From assembly GCA_020349865.1 (NCBI GenBank), contig CP070700.1, forward strand, positions 75,692-81,038: a stretch of 5,347 nt of DNA, written 5' to 3'. Under the pieces are notes generated by a model, which was given only the letters and a program-made list of their open reading frames with translations, was not told the DNA's origin and searched no databases. The position numbers and the translations under genes were made by a program. This DNA comes from Desulfobacteraceae bacterium (GTDB lineage: Bacteria; Desulfobacterota; DSM-4660; Desulfatiglandales; Desulfatiglandaceae). Numbering within the stretch: position 1 is the stretch's first letter; every line of letters begins with the position of its first letter. Positions 5,154-5,347 of this stretch are shown in pieces.

Positions 5154-5347
5154 ATGAAAATCATCATTGTCGGTGCAGGCGAAGTGGGATTTAACATTGC
5201 CCAGAAACTCTCTGAGGAAAGCCATGATGTGGTCCTCATTGACAAGGATACCAAAAAAATAGAGCGGATTTCCGGTAATCTGGATGTCCAGGCATATCTG
5301 GCTTCAGGTACGAGCCCTAAGGCCCTTAAAGATTCCGGGATCAGGGA
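5154..5347 (+). CDS. trkA: Trk potassium uptake regulatory subunit TrkA, N-terminal part (3' end outside window)
   Basis: TrkA is the peripheral cytoplasmic NAD(H)-binding subunit that gates the TrkH/TrkG or Ktr potassium channel. Only 64 complete codons are visible. They begin with MKIIIVGAGEVGFNIAQKL, a Rossmann strand and GxGxxG loop (GAGEVG, residues 7-12). HDVVLIDKD (24-32) follows, with Asp30 at the end of the second strand where the cofactor ribose binds, and then the RCK/TrkA_N continuation LDVQAYLASGTSPKALKDSGI. ATG 5154 has GGAG at 5144-5147, 6 nt upstream. The rest of the first RCK domain and any second domain lie outside the window, so a one-domain KtrA-type protein cannot be excluded. 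The partner membrane subunit is expected downstream. Confidence 0.9.
   Translation, partial: MKIIIVGAGEVGFNIAQKLSEESHDVVLIDKDTKKIERISGNLDVQAYLASGTSPKALKDSGIR

Noticed and set aside
5030..5254. Minus-strand open frame of 74 codons
   Set aside because: It overlaps the start of trkA and the structured intergenic block and has no recognisable content.

Overview
This window is an ordinary-looking bacterial chromosomal segment. Every complete gene reads left to right and is intact. Gene content and order (dapA, dapB, an LL-diaminopimelate aminotransferase-type gene, folK, a small YHS-type protein, a short transaldolase, a lytic transglycosylase, tRNA-Gly, trkA) together with moderate GC suggest a Gram-negative anaerobe of the Desulfobacterota (former Deltaproteobacteria). 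That assignment is inference from gene style and cannot be proven from the window.

Layout. Bases 1-381 hold the 3' end of dapA. A 255-bp non-coding stretch follows, then dapB (637-1440). A 109-bp AT-rich spacer with a 12-bp inverted repeat and a run of TTTAG motifs at 9-10 bp spacing separates dapB from a tight five-gene run: dapL-type aminotransferase (1550-2719), folK (2742-3239), a membrane-anchored YHS-like protein (3240-3494), transaldolase (3491-4132) and a secreted DUF4124-SLT transglycosylase (4135-4719). Gaps inside this run are 22 bp, 0 bp, a 4-bp overlap and 2 bp, so it is probably one transcript. A tRNA-Gly(GCC) gene with its own sigma70-type promoter and encoded CCA lies at 4789-4864. 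A 289-bp non-coding region follows, with a nested hairpin and further dyads, and then the start of a trkA-like gene, cut by the window edge.

How the genes fit together. DapA, DapB and the DapL-type enzyme would take aspartate semialdehyde to LL-diaminopimelate by the aminotransferase shortcut, supplying lysine and peptidoglycan cross-links. FolK makes the activated pterin for folate, transaldolase handles sugar phosphates in the non-oxidative pentose phosphate pathway, and the transglycosylase cuts peptidoglycan. TrkA would gate potassium uptake.

I see no CRISPR array, insertion sequence, phage gene, toxin-antitoxin pair or obvious new defence system. The parts least explained by known genes are the two intergenic structures (about 1438-1530 and 4951-5046) and the small YHS-like protein.
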